Shown here: positions 6,856 through 15,775 of the stretch, piece after piece
How the letters are laid out: the number at the start of each line of letters is the position of its first letter
Position numbering within the stretch: the first letter of the stretch is position 1
Assembly: GCA_947085255.1 (NCBI GenBank)
Contig: CAMTVQ010000004.1
Coordinates: forward strand, 62,001 to 126,000
Source of the DNA: CAMTVQ01 sp947085255
GTDB lineage: Bacteria > Bacteroidota > Bacteroidia > Sphingobacteriales > Sphingobacteriaceae
DNA: 64,000 nt
Direction: 5' to 3'
Made by a program: the position numbers and the translations under genes
The notes under the pieces: model-generated
Seen by the model: only the letters and a program-made list of their open reading frames with translations
Databases searched by the model: none
Told to the model about the DNA's origin: nothing

Positions 6856-9678
6856 TTATTTTTTCTTAGCTAACCCAATATTGTAGGTAAGCGCAACACC
6901 AATGGTGCTTCCTGTTTCGATAGAGCGCAATACGCGATCTTTTCCTTCTTTGAATTCCTTATCATTGGTTGTGTTTTGGTAAAAAATTTCACTTTGTGCC
7001 AATATATCCGAAATGTTAATTTTAAACTCTAGTTGCTCCTTTAAGAACTTTTTACTCACCTGAAGGTCTACTATATCTCTACCACGCTCATAAATATCTG
7101 CATAGCCTTGGAAGCCAACGAAAGCAATACGTTCACCTATCTTATTATATAATGCGTTTACAGAAAATCCATTTACTGCATTATAATACTGTAATCCTGC
7201 ATTAATTAAGTAAGGCGATTGACCTTGAAGAGAACGATTCGCTCGTCCTGTACCCAATTCTACTTCTGATAAAATTACCGACATATTGGTAAATGCTACT
7301 ATATTTTTGAAAAACTTTACATCTGCTATAAAGTCAAGCTTTTTACGTAACTCCAATTCTAATCCTTTTATATCAGCACTATTCGCATTGGTATACTCTA
7401 TTTGTTTTCTATCTACAGCCGAATTTGAGTTCAAAACTTGTTCAATTGGATTTTTAAACTTTTTATAAAACCCAGTTACAGTAATTGCTTCACTTGATGA
7501 CGGATACCATTCATATCTTAAATCAAAATTGGTGTTTTGCCCACGCTTCAAATCAGGATTACCCTTCAATAGGTTAGTTGTTACGTAATCATAAAATTCA
7601 AATGGAGCTAACTCTCTAAATTCCGCACGAGATACTGTTTTATAAGCTGCTGCTCTTAAATTAGATTTCTCATTTAATTGAAACGTAATATTTGCCGAAG
7701 GCAAAATATCTTCTTGCTTATCACGTGTGGCTATTGGCAATGAAGACGCATCTATTGCATTAATACCTTGGTTGTATAGTTCTACACGTGCCCCAAAAAC
7801 AATGCGTAGTCGCTGTGTAAGCTTATTATCCAACATGATAAAAGCAGCTTGTTGCTCTGCATTTGCTTTATAAGCATCCGAATTGATGGTTTGTTCGTCT
7901 AAATAAAATGCATTTTTACTAATGTTACTATCAGAGAATATCACATCCTTATCCAATCGTATTAAAGAATCTACATTTAGTGGATTACGGAAAACAGATG
8001 GTTCTCTGTATGCAAAAGCTCTGGCTTTAAAATCTCTTTTCTTTTCTTGTGTTAAATAACCAACCTTTAATGTATTCTTTATTCCTTTTACCGCAAATGG
8101 CACACTAACAGCAGCTTGTCCACCATAACCTGTTTCTGTTAGATTAGAGAAAAAACGACGTGAGTTATCTCCTACTATCCGGAAATAATTATCCGAAACA
8201 TCTCCATTAACTGTATCAATTGCACGGTTATAAGAAATAGTGCGTAAATCGGGCTGCGAACGCTCTTGATTGGTATAATTTAAATTCCATGCCAATTTTA
8301 CTCCACCTTCGGTAAGCCTATGATCACCCTCTAATTGTGAATTTAGAATACCGCGCTGCGTAAGTTCTGAGGCATTTAACTGTACTACTCCAATATTACT
8401 TCCACCTTCTGATTTACCCGTTCTATCAGTGTATACATTATCTAAATTACGATTGTATAAATTCTTTAACGCTATCTTGTTTTTACCAGATACATAGGCA
8501 AAGTTGGCTATACCACCTAGTGTTGTATTGTATTTATACTGCTTATCGTTGTAATTAAATACAGTTGTTCCTGCATCATCAAACTCCGTTCTATTCACTT
8601 CTGTTAATGTATAAGAGTTACGGTAATTTAATGCCACAATGCTACCAAATGAACCTTTTCCAATTTTAATATTATTACCTACTGTAAGTTGATAGTTTTG
8701 TGTAGGCAAAGCAGTACCTATAACCTCTTTATACGGATTGCCTAATGTTTTGCTTTGTGCTACTTGTTGGTCAATTTCAGCACCTCTGTACTCTTGTGGA
8801 GTTTTAGGAAAAGAAGCAGGCAATTTACTCTCATTATTAAATCCTATAAATTCATTCTTACCACGCTCGTTAGAGATAAATTTTTTGAACGTAGATATGC
8901 TATGGTAACCTGAACCTATACCTATGTTTATAAAGTTCTGATCTGGAACATCTTTTGTAAAGATTTGGATAACCCCACCAGCAAAGTCACCTGGTAAATC
9001 TGGCGATGCTGTTTTATTGATAACGATATTATCAATCATATTGGCAGGAATAATATCGAATGAGAATGCTTTTCTATCAGGCTCAGAACTTGGCAATGGT
9101 GCATTATTTAGCGTTGCTGCATTATATCTATCTGCTAAACCACGAATAATCACAAATTTATTGTCTTGTATAGACGCTCCACTTACACGCTTCAATACAT
9201 CAGATGTATTTCTGTCTGGTGAGCGTTTTATCAAATCGGATGAAATACCGCTTGACATGGCAACATTATTCTTTTGTATAGAATACAATGCGCTAATAGA
9301 TTCTTGTTTATAGGTAGCTGATATTACCACTTCTTTTGTCTGCACAGCTGCATCTTCTAAGCCTACGTTTAGCTCGGTAACCTGACCTTGCTTCACCTCT
9401 ACCTCAGAAATGGTTTTGGTGTTATAACCTATATACTTGAATACAATGGTGTATTTTCCAGGAGCCAATTTTAATTCATAGCGTCCTTCGATATTAGTTG
9501 GTGCTGCTACAGCAGTTCCTTGCACAACCACAGCCAAACCAATAAGCGTTTCACTATTGGCTTGATCCACCACCTTGCCTACAATTTTGCCAGATGCACC
9601 TACATTTCCGTCATCTGCCTTAACATTAGACAACACAACAAATAAGAAACTGATAATGAATAGTGTAATTTTGTTCAC
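6856..9678 (-). CDS. TonB-dependent outer-membrane receptor with CarboxypepD_reg-like N-terminal domain
   Basis: 940 residues. Signal peptide (about 1-21), then a carboxypeptidase-regulatory-like domain (GKVVDQANSETLIGLAVVVQG, about 30-110), a plug domain (about 120-245, with FVIIRGLADRYNAATLNNA and SPDLPGDFAGGVIQIFTKD) and a C-terminal 22-strand barrel ending in alternating hydrophobic/aromatic strands. Such receptors import large or scarce ligands with energy from TonB-ExbBD. No SusD-like gene is adjacent, so this is not a classical polysaccharide locus; instead a T9SS-exported protein follows. The ligand cannot be deduced. Confidence 0.9.
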   Translation of the reverse strand: MNKITLFIISFLFVVLSNVKADDGNVGASGKIVGKVVDQANSETLIGLAVVVQGTAVAAPTNIEGRYELKLAPGKYTIVFKYIGYNTKTISEVEVKQGQVTELNVGLEDAAVQTKEVVISATYKQESISALYSIQKNNVAMSSGISSDLIKRSPDRNTSDVLKRVSGASIQDNKFVIIRGLADRYNAATLNNAPLPSSEPDRKAFSFDIIPANMIDNIVINKTASPDLPGDFAGGVIQIFTKDVPDQNFINIGIGSGYHSISTFKKFISNERGKNEFIGFNNESKLPASFPKTPQEYRGAEIDQQVAQSKTLGNPYKEVIGTALPTQNYQLTVGNNIKIGKGSFGSIVALNYRNSYTLTEVNRTEFDDAGTTVFNYNDKQYKYNTTLGGIANFAYVSGKNKIALKNLYNRNLDNVYTDRTGKSEGGSNIGVVQLNASELTQRGILNSQLEGDHRLTEGGVKLAWNLNYTNQERSQPDLRTISYNRAIDTVNGDVSDNYFRIVGDNSRRFFSNLTETGYGGQAAVSVPFAVKGIKNTLKVGYLTQEKKRDFKARAFAYREPSVFRNPLNVDSLIRLDKDVIFSDSNISKNAFYLDEQTINSDAYKANAEQQAAFIMLDNKLTQRLRIVFGARVELYNQGINAIDASSLPIATRDKQEDILPSANITFQLNEKSNLRAAAYKTVSRAEFRELAPFEFYDYVTTNLLKGNPDLKRGQNTNFDLRYEWYPSSSEAITVTGFYKKFKNPIEQVLNSNSAVDRKQIEYTNANSADIKGLELELRKKLDFIADVKFFKNIVAFTNMSVILSEVELGTGRANRSLQGQSPYLINAGLQYYNAVNGFSVNALYNKIGERIAFVGFQGYADIYERGRDIVDLQVSKKFLKEQLEFKINISDILAQSEIFYQNTTNDKEFKEGKDRVLRSIETGSTIGVALTYNIGLAKKK

Positions 9679-9811
9679 GACAATTGATTTTAGTTCAACT
9701 GCTGCAAAGCTACCCTAGCAATGTTAAGTTAATATTAACACAAGATTATAGAAACTTAAACAGATTAAGAGCTGCTTAATACTGGCGAAACACTGCCTTA
9801 ATCTAGCACTA

Positions 9812-10294
9812 TTAATACGTAAGGCCTATTTTTTTGAATAAAAAATGCATTAACCAGAGTGGTCCGATAAGGAGATATTGGATATCATGTAGAAAAGATG
9901 GTTTTTTACCTTCTATTTTATGACCAATAAATTGAAAAATCCACGCTACAATAAATACAACTGTACACACCTGCCACACTACCATTCCAGATTGTTCGAT
10001 TTGAACAATGAAGAACGACATTCCAAAGAAGATTAGCATCATTGCTAATGCCAAATTTACTGACAATTGATAGTAATAATACAAAGTCAATGCAATGGCA
10101 ATAGTTGCCCAATTAAAGTAAGGAGCTATTGTAGTGGGTAATAGTTGGGTTGGAAAGGGTATGCTCCAAATAATTCCTAAAAAGCTAAATAGAATAGCCG
10201 GAACTGCTATCCAATGGATAGTTTTGTTTATTTTATTTTGATGACTTTCGCCATAGTGCTCAAATAATTGGTCGGCTTTATTAATTGTAGTCAT
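9812..10294 (-). CDS. Mpo1/DUF962-like membrane protein
   Basis: About 160 residues from ATG 10294; an upstream in-frame start at 10345 would read through the promoter and is unlikely. The protein begins with the family pattern LFEHYGESHQNKINKTIHW, has about four hydrophobic helices and ends with FQFIGHKIEGKKPSF, matching the conserved histidines of Mpo1. Yeast Mpo1 is an Fe(II) dioxygenase that shortens 2-hydroxy fatty acids by one carbon during sphingoid-base breakdown. Bacteroidota make sphingolipids and 2-hydroxy acids, so a similar role is plausible but inferred. It has its own promoter and follows rny, from which a perfect hairpin separates it. Confidence 0.8.
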   Translation of the reverse strand: MTTINKADQLFEHYGESHQNKINKTIHWIAVPAILFSFLGIIWSIPFPTQLLPTTIAPYFNWATIAIALTLYYYYQLSVNLALAMMLIFFGMSFFIVQIEQSGMVVWQVCTVVFIVAWIFQFIGHKIEGKKPSFLHDIQYLLIGPLWLMHFLFKKIGLTY

Positions 10295-10314
10295 ATAAAT
10301 GGAGCTATTTGAAC

Positions 10315-10322
10315 CAAATATA
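10315..10322 (-). promoter_or_regulatory. -7 promoter box for the Mpo1-like gene
   Basis: On the minus strand TATATTTG, an exact TAnnTTTG match, 20 nt before the ATG at 10294. It supports the shorter start choice. Confidence 0.55.
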
Positions 10323-10353
10323 GAAATAGTACAGTAGAAAATCAAACGGAGTT

Positions 10354-10390
10354 TTAGTCACCTGATGACTCAAAGTCATCAGGTGACTAA
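10354..10390. repeat. Perfect 17-bp inverted repeat (hairpin) between rny and the Mpo1-like gene
   Basis: Arms 10354-10370 and 10374-10390 are exact reverse complements (TTAGTCACCTGATGACT) around a 3-nt loop. It begins 5 bp after the rny stop codon, so it most likely forms the 3' end of rny mRNA. There is no T-run on either side, so it is not a standard intrinsic terminator. Its other edge lies about 30 bp upstream of the -7 box of the next gene, so an operator role is also possible. Confidence 0.7.
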
Positions 10391-10395
10391 TTGAA

Positions 10396-11931
10396 TTATT
10401 TAGCGTAAGATACCGAACGTGTTTCGCGTATTACGGTTACTTTTACTTGACCAGGATAGGTCATTTCTGTTTGTATGCGTTGCGAAATATCAAAAGCCAA
10501 TACCTCTGCTTGCTCGTCAGTAATGCGTTCGCTTTCTACTATTACACGCAATTCACGACCTGCTTGAATAGCAAACGTTTTTTCTACACCTGGGTATGAT
10601 AAAGCTAATGCTTCTAAATCTTTTAAGCGTTTAATATAACTCTCTACCACCTCGCGGCGTGCGCCAGGACGCGCACCTGAAATAGCATCGCAAGCTTGTA
10701 TAATAGGAGAAAGAATACTTGTCATCTCTATCTCATCATGGTGGGCACCTATTGCATTGCACACTTCTGGATGTTCCTTATATTTTTCGGCCAATTGCAT
10801 ACCCAAAATAGCATGAGGTACGTCTGGGTTATCGTCTGGCACTTTACCAATATCGTGCAATAAGCCTGCACGTTTGGCTAACTTTACGTTTAAGCCTAAT
10901 TCGCCTGCCATAATAGCGCAAAAATTGGCTACTTCGCGGCTATGGTGTAATAAATTTTGACCGTAAGAAGAACGGTAACGCATACGCCCCACCATACGAA
11001 TAAGCTCTGGATGAAGACCGTGTATACCTAAATCGATTACGGTACGCTCACCAATTTCTACAATTTCATCCTCTAATTGCTTTTTTGTTTTTGCAACCAC
11101 CTCTTCGATACGAGCAGGGTGGATACGTCCGTCTGTTACCAAACGATGCAAAGCTAAACGTGCAATTTCGCGACGTACTGGATCAAAACCTGAAAGGATA
11201 ATGCTTTCTGGTGTATCATCTACAATAATTTCTACCCCAGTAGCAGCTTCTAAGGCACGTATATTACGACCTTCACGACCAATAATGCGGCCTTTTACTT
11301 CATCGCTTTCTATATTGAATACCGAAACGGTATTTTCAATAGCGGCCTCAGTGGCAGAGCGCTGAATGGTTTGCACCACAATTTTTTTAGCTTCTTTAGA
11401 TGCTGTTAACTTCGCTTCTTCTACAATGTCTTTAATAGAAGCCATTGCTTGTGTTTTGGCTTCATTCTTAAGCGCTTCTATCATCTGGTTCTTTGCTTCG
11501 TCAGCAGAAAAACCAGCTACTTTTTCCAACATCGTTACCTGCTGCTTGTGCAAGTTATCTACATCTGTTTTCTTAATCTCGAGAACTTCTTGTTGGCGTG
11601 TAAGTGTCTGTTTTTGATTGTCTAGTTCCTGTTCTTTACGCTGCGTATTTTCCAGTTTTTGATTAATGGATTGCTCTTTCTGCTTCATGGAATTTTCACG
11701 TTGAGCAATTGCCTGATTTTTGGCATTCACTTCTTTCTCATGGTCTGTTTTCATTTGTAAGAAGCGCTCTTTTGCTTCTAACAACTTGTCTTTTTTGAGT
11801 ATTTCAGCCTGAGCTTCAGCTTCTTTTAAGAATTGTTGGGCTTTAGCCTGACTTTGTTTACCAAATACCGCCCATCCTGCTCCTATTCCGGCAGATATAG
11901 CCACTATGGCTGTTATTATAATTTCAATCAT
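10396..11931 (-). CDS. rny: Ribonuclease Y
   Basis: 511 residues in the standard RNase Y order: N-terminal transmembrane helix (about 4-22), a long charged coiled coil (about 25-160), a KH RNA-binding domain (GRIIGREGRNIRALE, about 214-228) and an HD metal-dependent phosphohydrolase domain (LLHHSREVANF and AGLLHDIGK, about 327-365). It is a membrane-bound endoribonuclease that starts decay of many mRNAs. Length is typical. It lies downstream of a 6S-like RNA and zapA on the same strand and ends at a 17-bp hairpin. Confidence 0.95.
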   Translation of the reverse strand: MIEIIITAIVAISAGIGAGWAVFGKQSQAKAQQFLKEAEAQAEILKKDKLLEAKERFLQMKTDHEKEVNAKNQAIAQRENSMKQKEQSINQKLENTQRKEQELDNQKQTLTRQQEVLEIKKTDVDNLHKQQVTMLEKVAGFSADEAKNQMIEALKNEAKTQAMASIKDIVEEAKLTASKEAKKIVVQTIQRSATEAAIENTVSVFNIESDEVKGRIIGREGRNIRALEAATGVEIIVDDTPESIILSGFDPVRREIARLALHRLVTDGRIHPARIEEVVAKTKKQLEDEIVEIGERTVIDLGIHGLHPELIRMVGRMRYRSSYGQNLLHHSREVANFCAIMAGELGLNVKLAKRAGLLHDIGKVPDDNPDVPHAILGMQLAEKYKEHPEVCNAIGAHHDEIEMTSILSPIIQACDAISGARPGARREVVESYIKRLKDLEALALSYPGVEKTFAIQAGRELRVIVESERITDEQAEVLAFDISQRIQTEMTYPGQVKVTVIRETRSVSYAK

Positions 11932-11945
11932 GATGTGTTAATAAA

Positions 11946-12110
11946 TAAAAAAACCGCAATTACATTTCGATAGCTTCCTATATTGTAAAACCTCATTAAA
12001 CATATTGGGCTTTGCTTGTTGCGTGCAACAATACTATTGACCCGATTGCATATCGAAGCGTTAAGTTTTTAACTAGTGAAACTAACGAAACATAACTACG
12101 GTTACATTTC
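11946..12110 (-). ncRNA. ssrS: Probable 6S RNA
   Basis: The roughly 200-nt gap between zapA and rny holds no open frame but can fold, read leftward, into a single long hairpin. Its outer stem of about 26 bp pairs 12103-12078 with 11952-11977; the first 11 bp are unbroken (two G-U pairs) and only one U-U mismatch follows. The middle is a large open bubble topped by a GUUGC-AC-GCAAC hairpin near 12025. The 3' side runs directly into a U-tract (11953-11947). A long rod with a central bubble of about 165 nt is the hallmark of 6S RNA, which mimics an open promoter and binds sigma-70 RNA polymerase. Placement next to zapA is seen for 6S RNA in other bacteria. Exact ends are estimated. Confidence 0.72.
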
Positions 12111-12139
12111 GGTGCAGTATATAAAGAACTATTGTATAG

Positions 12140-12421
12140 CTAAAAATCAGCCAGTAATTGATCTAAACGCTCTATCCGTTCGGATATACCCGTATCTTCT
12201 ATCACTTGCTTCTTTTCTACTTTTAATGCTTGCGATGCAAACTGCAGGGCACACATTGAAAGTAAATCTTGTTTATCTTTTACCGAATAGTTGTCCGAAA
12301 ACTCCTTAATACGGTCGTTGATCAATTTAGCTGCCCTCCTAATATTTTCCTCTTCCTCTATCGCTATCTTTAGCGGATAAATACGGTCGGCAATAGTAAC
12401 TTTTATCGAGATTTCTCCCAT
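12140..12421 (-). CDS. zapA: Cell division protein ZapA
   Basis: 93 residues: an N-terminal beta-hairpin domain (ISIKVTIADRIYPLKIAIEEEENIRRAAKLIN) followed by a C-terminal coiled coil. ZapA tetramers cross-link FtsZ protofilaments at the division ring. Length and layout match the family. It is 23 bp downstream of a small coiled-coil gene and belongs to the pheT-coiled-coil-zapA transcript; a 6S-like RNA follows. Confidence 0.88.
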   Translation of the reverse strand: MGEISIKVTIADRIYPLKIAIEEEENIRRAAKLINDRIKEFSDNYSVKDKQDLLSMCALQFASQALKVEKKQVIEDTGISERIERLDQLLADF

Positions 12422-12444
12422 TTTTCGCTTGTTTCACTGTCAGC

Positions 12445-12735
12445 TTACACGCTGAGTAGTGCAATACATTTATCTATCTCGCGCACAAATTCGTTAATTT
12501 TTTGCTTTGCGTCAAGTGATTTTTCGTTATCGCCTGAAAATGACTTCGCTAAATTTATAACTCTATACTTTTCTTCCAATCCTTCTAGCTCTTTTACTTG
12601 CTCTTCCAAACTTTCTTTCATCTGTTTGTTTATAGAGAATAAGCGATTATTTTCGTCACGCAATGACTCATTCGACTTAATAAGTCGCTCTGTTTTTACC
12701 AGCAGTCCATCAAGAGTATCCGAAAGATTGTTCAT
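12445..12735 (-). CDS. Small coiled-coil protein, possible division partner of ZapA
   Basis: 96 residues, almost entirely heptad-patterned coiled coil (residues about 5-60: KTERLIKSNESLRDENNRL), then a short C-terminal helix. No catalytic motif or signal peptide. Size, composition and position between pheT and zapA recall ZapB-like proteins, but I cannot assign it by sequence, so that link is contextual. It starts 16 bp after the pheT stop and ends 23 bp before zapA. Confidence 0.7.
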   Translation of the reverse strand: MNNLSDTLDGLLVKTERLIKSNESLRDENNRLFSINKQMKESLEEQVKELEGLEEKYRVINLAKSFSGDNEKSLDAKQKINEFVREIDKCIALLSV

Positions 12736-12751
12736 CAGTCTTCAAATTTAC

Positions 12752-15190
12752 TTATTGTTTGCGTACTTCTGCACCTGCTTTTTCAAAATTCTGAATCAGC
12801 CTATCCATTACACTGTCAATTTGCTTATCGGTAAGTGTTTTTTCATTGTCTTCCAATACAAAACTAAGTGCGTACGAACGTTTCCCTTTCGGTAATTTAT
12901 CACCTTGGTACACATCAAATACTTGCACCTCTTTTAGTAGTTGCTTTTCTGTTTGCACTGCAATGGCCCGTAGCTGTTCAAAACTCAATTGTGCATCAAT
13001 CAACATCGATAAATCTCGGCGTACGGCCGGAAACTTTGAAATTTCTTGGTATTGCAATGGCTTCGCTTTGCGCATCACTTTAAGCACCTCATCCCAATTG
13101 ATGTTAGCATAAAAAACATCTTCACTGATGCTGCATACTTTGCGTACACTATTCGCCAACTTGCCAATGGTAGCTAATTGTTTTCCGTTACGCTCTATAG
13201 CAGTTGCCTCAGCATATATAGTATCGGTATATGGCACCACGGCGGTATCGGTAATTCCCAACTTAGTGAGTATACTTTCTACAGTGCCTTTTAGGGTAAA
13301 ATAATCTGCACCGCCAGCTATTGCATTCCACTGTTCGTTTTCTTTGCTACCCGTTATTACAATGGCAAGCTGTTGCTTTTCCGAATATTTTTCAGCTTGC
13401 AAATGATAGGTTTTACCAAACTCATACAACTTTAGGTTGCTTTGCTTACGGTTGATATTATAAGCTACGGTTTCTAATGCCGAAAACAACAAGGTTTGAC
13501 GCATTACATCCAAATCACTGCTAAGTGGATTGAGAATAGCTACCGATTCCTTTTGCGTTTGCTCTCCCAGTAATTTTGCATACGTCGATTTTGTAAGCGA
13601 GTTATTCATCATCTCCGAAAACCCATTTGAAGTAAGCATATCAGCAATGGCATGCTTTATTTTTTCATTATCAGGCTTTGGCGCTACCACTAAAGAGGAG
13701 GTGATTTTTTTAGGAAATTCAATAGCATTGTACCCATAAATACGCAAAATTTCTTCTACAATATCCACATCACGCGTTACATCTACTTTGTAAGGGGGTA
13801 CTTGTAGATACATTTCTTCCTCAGTAGTTTTTTGCAGTGTAATGCCCAAACTGGTTATAATTGTTTGTATTTTTTTTTGGGGTAATACTTGCCCAATAAG
13901 TTTGTGTATAGTGGTGTACGCAACTTTTATCTCAAAATGAGGCACAGGGTTAGGATAAGCGTCTATCACCTTGGAGGCGATTGTTCCGCCAGCAATTTCG
14001 GTAATAAGCAATGCGGCACGTTTTAAAGCAAATACCGGCATATTAGGATCGGTTCCGCGCTCGAAACGAAAAGAAGCATCGGTTTTTAGCGCATGGCGTT
14101 TAGCTGTTTTGCGCACCCAAACTGGATTAAAATAGGCGCTCTCTAAAAAGATATTTTGGGTTGAAGCAGTTACTCCAGAAGCTAATCCACCAAATACGCC
14201 TGCTATGCACATTGCTTCTCCTTTTCCATTGCAAATCATTAGGTCTTGAGCCGACAGCTTGCGCTCCGTACCTTCTAATGTGGTAAATTTTGTGCCCTCG
14301 GCAACGGTTTTTACTACCACTTTTGCATCTTCAATTTTATTATAATCGAAAGCATGTAAGGGTTGCCCCAATTCGTGCATCACATAATTAGTAGTATCTA
14401 CTACATTATTAATGGGTTTTAACCCTATCGCTTTGAGACGGTTTTGCAACCACTCTGGAGAATCGGCAACAGTAATACCCGAAATACATACCCCAGCATA
14501 ACGTGGGCATGCTTCGGTATTTTCTACCGCTATACTTATAGGCAAAGTAACTGTACCCTGTTTAAACGTGTTAATACTCGGTAAAGTCAAGTCGTCGGTA
14601 CAGTTTTCGTGTGTTTTTAGCCAAGCCAACACATCACGAGCTACACCTAAATGCGATACGGCATCGGCACGATTTGGAGTAAGCCCTATTTCGAACACAT
14701 ATTCTTCTTCTATCTTAAAATAATCTTTTGCCTGCGTGCCTACGGGGGCATCGTTAGCTAATACCATAATGCCCTCGTGCGATGTACCTAAACCTATTTC
14801 ATCCTCGGCGCAAATCATGCCTTCCGAAACTTCGCCTCTAATTTTTGCTTTGCCTATTTTAAATGGTTCGCCTGTTGTTGGATGCACGGTAGCACCTACT
14901 GGGGCAACTACTACTTTTTGCCCAGCAGCTACATTGGCAGCACCACATACTATTTGCACGGGTTCACCACAGCCTAAGTCTACTTTGGTGATGCTTAATT
15001 TATCGGCATTGGGGTGCTGACTGCAAGCCGTTACATACCCAATGAGCAAGCCATCTAAACCTCCTGGAATAAGTTGTACTTTTTCCAGATGTTCTACTTC
15101 TAAACCTATATCGGTAAGAATAGTGCTTAGTTTTTCGGGGGAAGGAAGTATGGGTAAAAACTGTTTTAGCCAGTTGTAAGATATTTTCAT
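12752..15190 (-). CDS. pheT: Phenylalanyl-tRNA synthetase beta subunit
   Basis: 812 residues from ATG 15190 (MKISYNWLKQFLP is the conserved N-terminus; the frame is open 15 codons further but that part overlaps the leader). Domain order is as in bacterial PheT: N-terminal region, tRNA-binding OB fold (about 40-150), B3/B4 editing domain (about 205-380), B5 (about 405-475), the core with the catalytic-like fold, and a C-terminal FDX-ACB anticodon domain (about 715-812, SKFPAVRRDLSMLID). It pairs with PheS, which is not in the window. It is the first gene of a leftward transcript with zapA. Confidence 0.96.
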   Translation of the reverse strand: MKISYNWLKQFLPILPSPEKLSTILTDIGLEVEHLEKVQLIPGGLDGLLIGYVTACSQHPNADKLSITKVDLGCGEPVQIVCGAANVAAGQKVVVAPVGATVHPTTGEPFKIGKAKIRGEVSEGMICAEDEIGLGTSHEGIMVLANDAPVGTQAKDYFKIEEEYVFEIGLTPNRADAVSHLGVARDVLAWLKTHENCTDDLTLPSINTFKQGTVTLPISIAVENTEACPRYAGVCISGITVADSPEWLQNRLKAIGLKPINNVVDTTNYVMHELGQPLHAFDYNKIEDAKVVVKTVAEGTKFTTLEGTERKLSAQDLMICNGKGEAMCIAGVFGGLASGVTASTQNIFLESAYFNPVWVRKTAKRHALKTDASFRFERGTDPNMPVFALKRAALLITEIAGGTIASKVIDAYPNPVPHFEIKVAYTTIHKLIGQVLPQKKIQTIITSLGITLQKTTEEEMYLQVPPYKVDVTRDVDIVEEILRIYGYNAIEFPKKITSSLVVAPKPDNEKIKHAIADMLTSNGFSEMMNNSLTKSTYAKLLGEQTQKESVAILNPLSSDLDVMRQTLLFSALETVAYNINRKQSNLKLYEFGKTYHLQAEKYSEKQQLAIVITGSKENEQWNAIAGGADYFTLKGTVESILTKLGITDTAVVPYTDTIYAEATAIERNGKQLATIGKLANSVRKVCSISEDVFYANINWDEVLKVMRKAKPLQYQEISKFPAVRRDLSMLIDAQLSFEQLRAIAVQTEKQLLKEVQVFDVYQGDKLPKGKRSYALSFVLEDNEKTLTDKQIDSVMDRLIQNFEKAGAEVRKQ

Positions 15191-15252
15191 TCGAATGTAT
15201 TTACGATAAATAACACCTGTACTACAGGAGTACACTAGTTATTACATTAGGG

Positions 15253-15260
15253 CAAAAGTA
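15253..15260 (-). promoter_or_regulatory. -7 promoter box for the pheT-zapA operon
   Basis: On the minus strand TACTTTTG, an exact TAnnTTTG match about 63 nt before the pheT start. The short leader contains a small inverted repeat (CCTGTA/TACAGG) but no Phe-codon leader peptide. Confidence 0.5.
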
Positions 15261-15361
15261 GGAAATGTGTAGCGAATAGTATCACCACAAAAAAGAATAA
15301 AATTTTGGTTATAATTATTTATGAATTGTAATATTGCAGCAAAAAAACACTCTTTTTGTTT

Positions 15362-15775
15362 ATGAAAAACGTACTGGTACTCTGCACAGGCAACAGTTGC
15401 CGCAGCCAAATGATGGAAGGTTATTTACGCCATTTTGCAGGCGAAAAAGCCACTATTTACAGTGCAGGAATAGAAGCACATGGCGTAAATCTAAAAGCTA
15501 TTACAGCTATGGCTGAAGATGGCATTAACATTTCTAAGCATACTTCTAATTTGGTAGATGAATATACAGACATTTCGTTTGACTGGATTATTACCGTATG
15601 CGACAATGCAAACGAGCGCTGCCCTGTTTTTCCGAGTATAGCCCAACGCGTACATCACAATTTTCCGGACCCAGCAAAAGCCACTGGAACGCCGGATGCT
15701 ATAGCGCAAGAATTTACCCGAGTAAGAGATCTAATAAAAACTTATAGCCAAACCTTTGTTGCGAAAAATTTATGA
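15362..15775 (+). CDS. arsC: Thioredoxin-coupled arsenate reductase / LMW phosphatase family
   Basis: 137 residues with the low-molecular-weight phosphatase P-loop CTGNSCRS (CX5R) at the N-terminus and a later cysteine pair in TVCDNANERCPVF, the three redox cysteines of the Bacillus-type arsenate reductase. It reduces arsenate to arsenite with electrons from thioredoxin. The FPDPAKATG segment also fits. The ATG at 15362 is chosen over an in-frame TTG six bases upstream because the protein then starts MKNVLVLCTGN. Its stop overlaps the start of an aquaporin gene by 4 bp, which indicates translational coupling and a shared job in arsenic detoxification. Confidence 0.9.
   Translation: MKNVLVLCTGNSCRSQMMEGYLRHFAGEKATIYSAGIEAHGVNLKAITAMAEDGINISKHTSNLVDEYTDISFDWIITVCDNANERCPVFPSIAQRVHHNFPDPAKATGTPDAIAQEFTRVRDLIKTYSQTFVAKNL

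Noticed and set aside
15190..15235. N-terminal extension of PheT as a Phe leader peptide
   Set aside because: It contains no phenylalanine codons in a run and is in frame with pheT; no terminator follows.
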